A DNA stretch of 64,000 bases, from contig NC_092091.1 of NCBI RefSeq assembly GCF_045679555.1, forward strand, positions 93,452,827 to 93,516,826. Reading direction: 5' to 3'. This DNA comes from Salvelinus alpinus (lineage: Eukaryota > Chordata > Actinopteri > Salmoniformes > Salmonidae). The position numbers and the translations under genes are program-made. Below the pieces are notes generated by a model. That model was given only the letters and a program-made list of their open reading frames with translations. It did not search any database and was not told the DNA's origin. Below, one piece after another: positions 60,601-64,000 of the stretch. Position 1 is the stretch's first letter; every line of letters starts with the position of its first letter.

Positions 60601-63600
60601 ATGATGAGACTAGAGACATTACACAGTTATAGTACTGGTTACTACATGATGAGACTAGAGGAGACATTACACAGTTATAGTACTGGTTACTACATGATGA
60701 GACTAGAGACATTACACAGTTATAGTACTGGTTACTACATGATGAGACTAGAGGAGACATTACACAGTTATAGTACTGGTTACTACATGATGAGACTAGA
60801 GACATTACACAGTTATAGTACTGGTTACTACATGATGAGACTAGAGGAGACATTACACAGTTATAGTACTGGTTACTACATGATGAGACTAGAGACATTA
60901 CACAGTTATAGTACTGGTTACTACATGATGAGACTAGAGACATTACACAGTTATAGTACTGGTTACTACATGATGAGACTAGAGGAGACATTACACAGTT
61001 ATAGTACTGGTTACTACATGATGAGACTAGAGACATTACACAGTTATAGTACTGGTTACTACATGATGAGACTAGAGGAGACATTACACAGTTATAGTAC
61101 TGGTTACTACATGATGAGACTAGAGACATTACACAGTTATAGTACTGGTTACTACATGATGAGACTAGAGACATTACACAGTTATAGTACTGGTCACTAC
61201 ATGATGAGACTAGAGACATTACACAGTTATAGTACTGGTCACTACATGATGAGACTAGAGGAGACATTACACAGTTATAGTACTGGTTACTACATGATGA
61301 GACTAGAGACATTACACAGTTATAGTACTGGTTACTACATGATGAGACTAGAGACATTACACAGTTATAGTACTGGTTACTACATGATGAGACTAGAGGA
61401 GACAGTACACAGTTATAGTACTGGTTACTACATGATGAGACTAGAGGAGACATTACACAGTTATAGTACTGGTTACTACATGATGAGACTAGAGACATTA
61501 CACAGTTATAGTACTGGTTACTACATGATGAGACTAGAGACATTACACAGTTATAGTACTGGTTACTACATGATGAGACTAGAGACATTACACAGTTATA
61601 GTACTGGTTACTACATGATGAGACTAGAGGAGACATTACACAGTTATAGTACTGGTTACTACATGATGAGACTAGAGACATTACACAGTTATAGTACTGG
61701 TTACTACAGGATGAGACTAGAGACATTACACAGTTATAGTACTGGTTACTACATGATGAGACTAGAGACATTACACAGTTATAGTACTGGTTACTACATG
61801 ATGAGACTAGAGACATTACACAGTTATAGTACTGGTTACTACATGATGAGACTAGAGGAGACATTACACAGTTATAGTACTGGTTACTACATGATGAGAC
61901 TAGAGACATTACACAGTTATAGTACTGGTTACTACATGATGAGACTAGAGACATTACACAGTTATAGTACTGGTTACTACATGATGAGACTAGAGGAGAC
62001 ATTACACAGTTATAGTACTGGTTACTACATGATGAGACTAGAGACATTACACAGTTATAGTACTGGTTACTACATGATGAGACTAGAGGAGACATTACAC
62101 AGTTATAGTACTGGTTACTACATGATGAGACTAGAGACATTACACAGTTATAGTACTGGTTACTACATGATGAGACTAGAGGAGACATTACACAGTTATA
62201 GTACTGGTTACTACATGATGAGACTAGAGACATTACACAGTTATAGTACTGGTTACTACATGATGAGACTAGAGACATTACACAGTTATAGTACTGGTTA
62301 CTTCATGATGAGACTAGAGGAGACATTACACAGTTATAGTACTGGTTACTACATGATGAGACTAGAGACATTACACAGTTATAGTACTGGTTACTACATG
62401 ATGAGACTAGAGGAGACATTACACAGTTATAGTACTGGTTACTACATGATGAGACTAGAGACATTACACAGTTATAGTACTGGTTACTACATGATGAGAC
62501 TAGAGACATTACACAGTTATAGTACTGGTTACTACATGATGAGACTAGAGACATTACACAGTTATAGTACTGGTTACTACATGATGAGACTAGAGACATT
62601 ACACAGTTATAGTACTGGTTACTACATGATGAGACTAGAGACATTACACAGTTATAGTACTGGTTACTACATGATGAGACTAGAGACATTACACAGTTAT
62701 AGTACTGGTTACTACATGATGAGACTAGAGGAGACATTACACAGTTATAGTACTGGTTACTACATGATGAGACTAGAGACATTACACAGTTATAGTACTG
62801 GTTACTACATGATGAGACTAGAGGAGACATTACACAGTTATAGTACTGGTTACTACATGATGAGACTAGAGGAGACATTACATAGTTATAGTACTGGTTA
62901 CTACATGATGAGACTAGAGACATTACACAGTTATAGTACTGGTTACTACATGATGAGACTAGAGACATTACACAGTTATAGTACTGGTTACTACATGATG
63001 AGACTAGAGACATTACACAGTTATAGTACTGGTTACTACATGATGAGACTAGAGGAGACATTACACAGTTATAGTACTGGTTACTACATGATGAGACTAG
63101 AGACATTACACAGTTATAGTACTGGTTACTACATGATGAGACTAGAGGAGACATTACCCAGTTATAGTACTGGTTACTACATGATGAGACTAGAGACATT
63201 ACACAGTTATAGTACTGGTTACTACATGATGAGACTAGAGACATTACACAGTTATAGTACTGGTTACTACATGATGAGACTAGAGGAGACATTACACAGT
63301 TATAGTACTGGTTACTACATGATGAGACTAGAGACATTACACAGTTATAGTACTGGTTACTACATGATGAGACTAGAGACATTACACAGTTATAGTACTG
63401 GTTACTACATGATGAGACTAGAGACATTACACAGTTATAGTACTGGTTACTACATGATGAGACTAGAGACATTACACAGTTATAGTACTGGTCACTACAT
63501 GATGAGACTAGAGGAGACATTACACAGTTATAGTACTGGTTACTACATGATGAGACTAGATACATTACACAGTTATGGTACTGGTTACTACATGGTGAGA

Positions 63601-64000
63601 CTAGAGGAGACATTACACAGTTATAGTACTGGTTACTACATGATGAGACTAGAGACATTACACAGTTATAGTACTGGTTACTACATGATGAGACTAGAGG
63701 AGACATTACACAGTTATAGTACTGGTTACTACATGATGAGACTAGAGACATTACACAGTTATAGTACTGGTTACTACATGATGAGACTAGAGACATTACA
63801 CAGTTATAGTACTGGTTACTACATGATGAGACTAGAGGAGACATTACACAGTTATAGTACTGGTTACTACATGATGAGACTAGAGACATTACACAGTTAT
63901 AGTACTGGTTACTACATGATGAGACTAGAGACATTACACAGTTATAGTACTGGTTACTACATGATGAGACTAGAGACATTACACAGTTATAGTACTGGTT
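57682..64000. repeat. 45/48-bp array, built from the PLAC exon start
   Basis: About 138 units of 'cattacacagttatagtact' + 'ggttactacatgatgagact' + 'agaga' (45 bp) or agaggaga (48 bp), running off the right edge. On the minus strand each unit reads SSCSNQYYNCVMS(P)LV; its CSNQYYNCV part matches the PLAC exon start CSDQYYNCV. Each unit also contains CCTCTAG or TCTCTAG, a possible splice acceptor. Both lengths are divisible by three, so the minus strand is open over kilobases. I treat this as a repeat, not as coding. Confidence 0.95.

Noticed and set aside
57577..63979. Long minus-strand frames repeating SSCSNQYYNCVMSLV
   Set aside because: They result from a 45/48-bp array. The resemblance to the PLAC exon start is real, but there is no evidence that the array itself is translated.

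Overview
The window is vertebrate nuclear DNA, most likely from a salmonid fish (trout, salmon, char or relative). The genes are split by spliced introns. The mobile DNA is of fish type: a Tc1-like element carrying a tRNA-derived SINE, a hAT-type element with 8-bp target duplications, and truncated LINEs whose tails are AATTC repeats. A 37-bp 'actatatagggaatagggct' satellite, which I associate with salmonid genomes, is found at three places. There are no bacterial-type genes or operons.

Three protein-coding loci can be supported. (1) 7963-14031, plus strand: the last four coding exons of uba6, the E1 enzyme that activates ubiquitin and FAT10; its earlier exons lie left of the window. (2) 18187-46134, plus strand: all 13 coding exons of ptpn9 (PTP-MEG2), which joins a CRAL-TRIO lipid-binding domain to a classical tyrosine phosphatase. 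The exons join in one frame to an 803-residue product with every catalytic motif present and an unusually long disordered linker. (3) 57393-57581, minus strand: the terminal exon of a secreted ADAMTS/ADAMTSL-type protein, recognised by the six-cysteine PLAC module. Its 5' side runs into a 100-N assembly gap, and the rest of the gene should lie right of the window.

Most of the remaining DNA is tandem repeat. From left to right: a 6.7-kb 40-bp satellite with higher-order structure (1-6706); 81-bp and 69-bp arrays up to the first uba6 exon; two LINE fragments and about 1.1 kb of CT repeat; a 50-bp array; pyrimidine-rich repeats; 18-bp and 37-bp arrays in the presumed uba6 3'UTR; a fairly unique stretch with the ptpn9 start; the hAT element; then ptpn9 introns filled with arrays of 16-55 bp units, a Tc1-like element and a 3-kb 24-bp array. 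Downstream of ptpn9 lie further 42-, about 42-, about 46-, 37-, 30- and 48-bp arrays, then a 45/48-bp array of more than 6 kb to the right edge.

The most striking pattern is that many arrays are built from exon-intron boundaries. Their repeat unit contains a splice acceptor plus the first bases of the adjacent exon (uba6 7963 and 12615, ptpn9 29366 and 35403, and the PLAC exon), or the array starts or ends exactly at a splice site (ptpn9 38849 and 44874). Very long open frames across these arrays, on both strands, come from unit lengths divisible by three and are not counted as genes.
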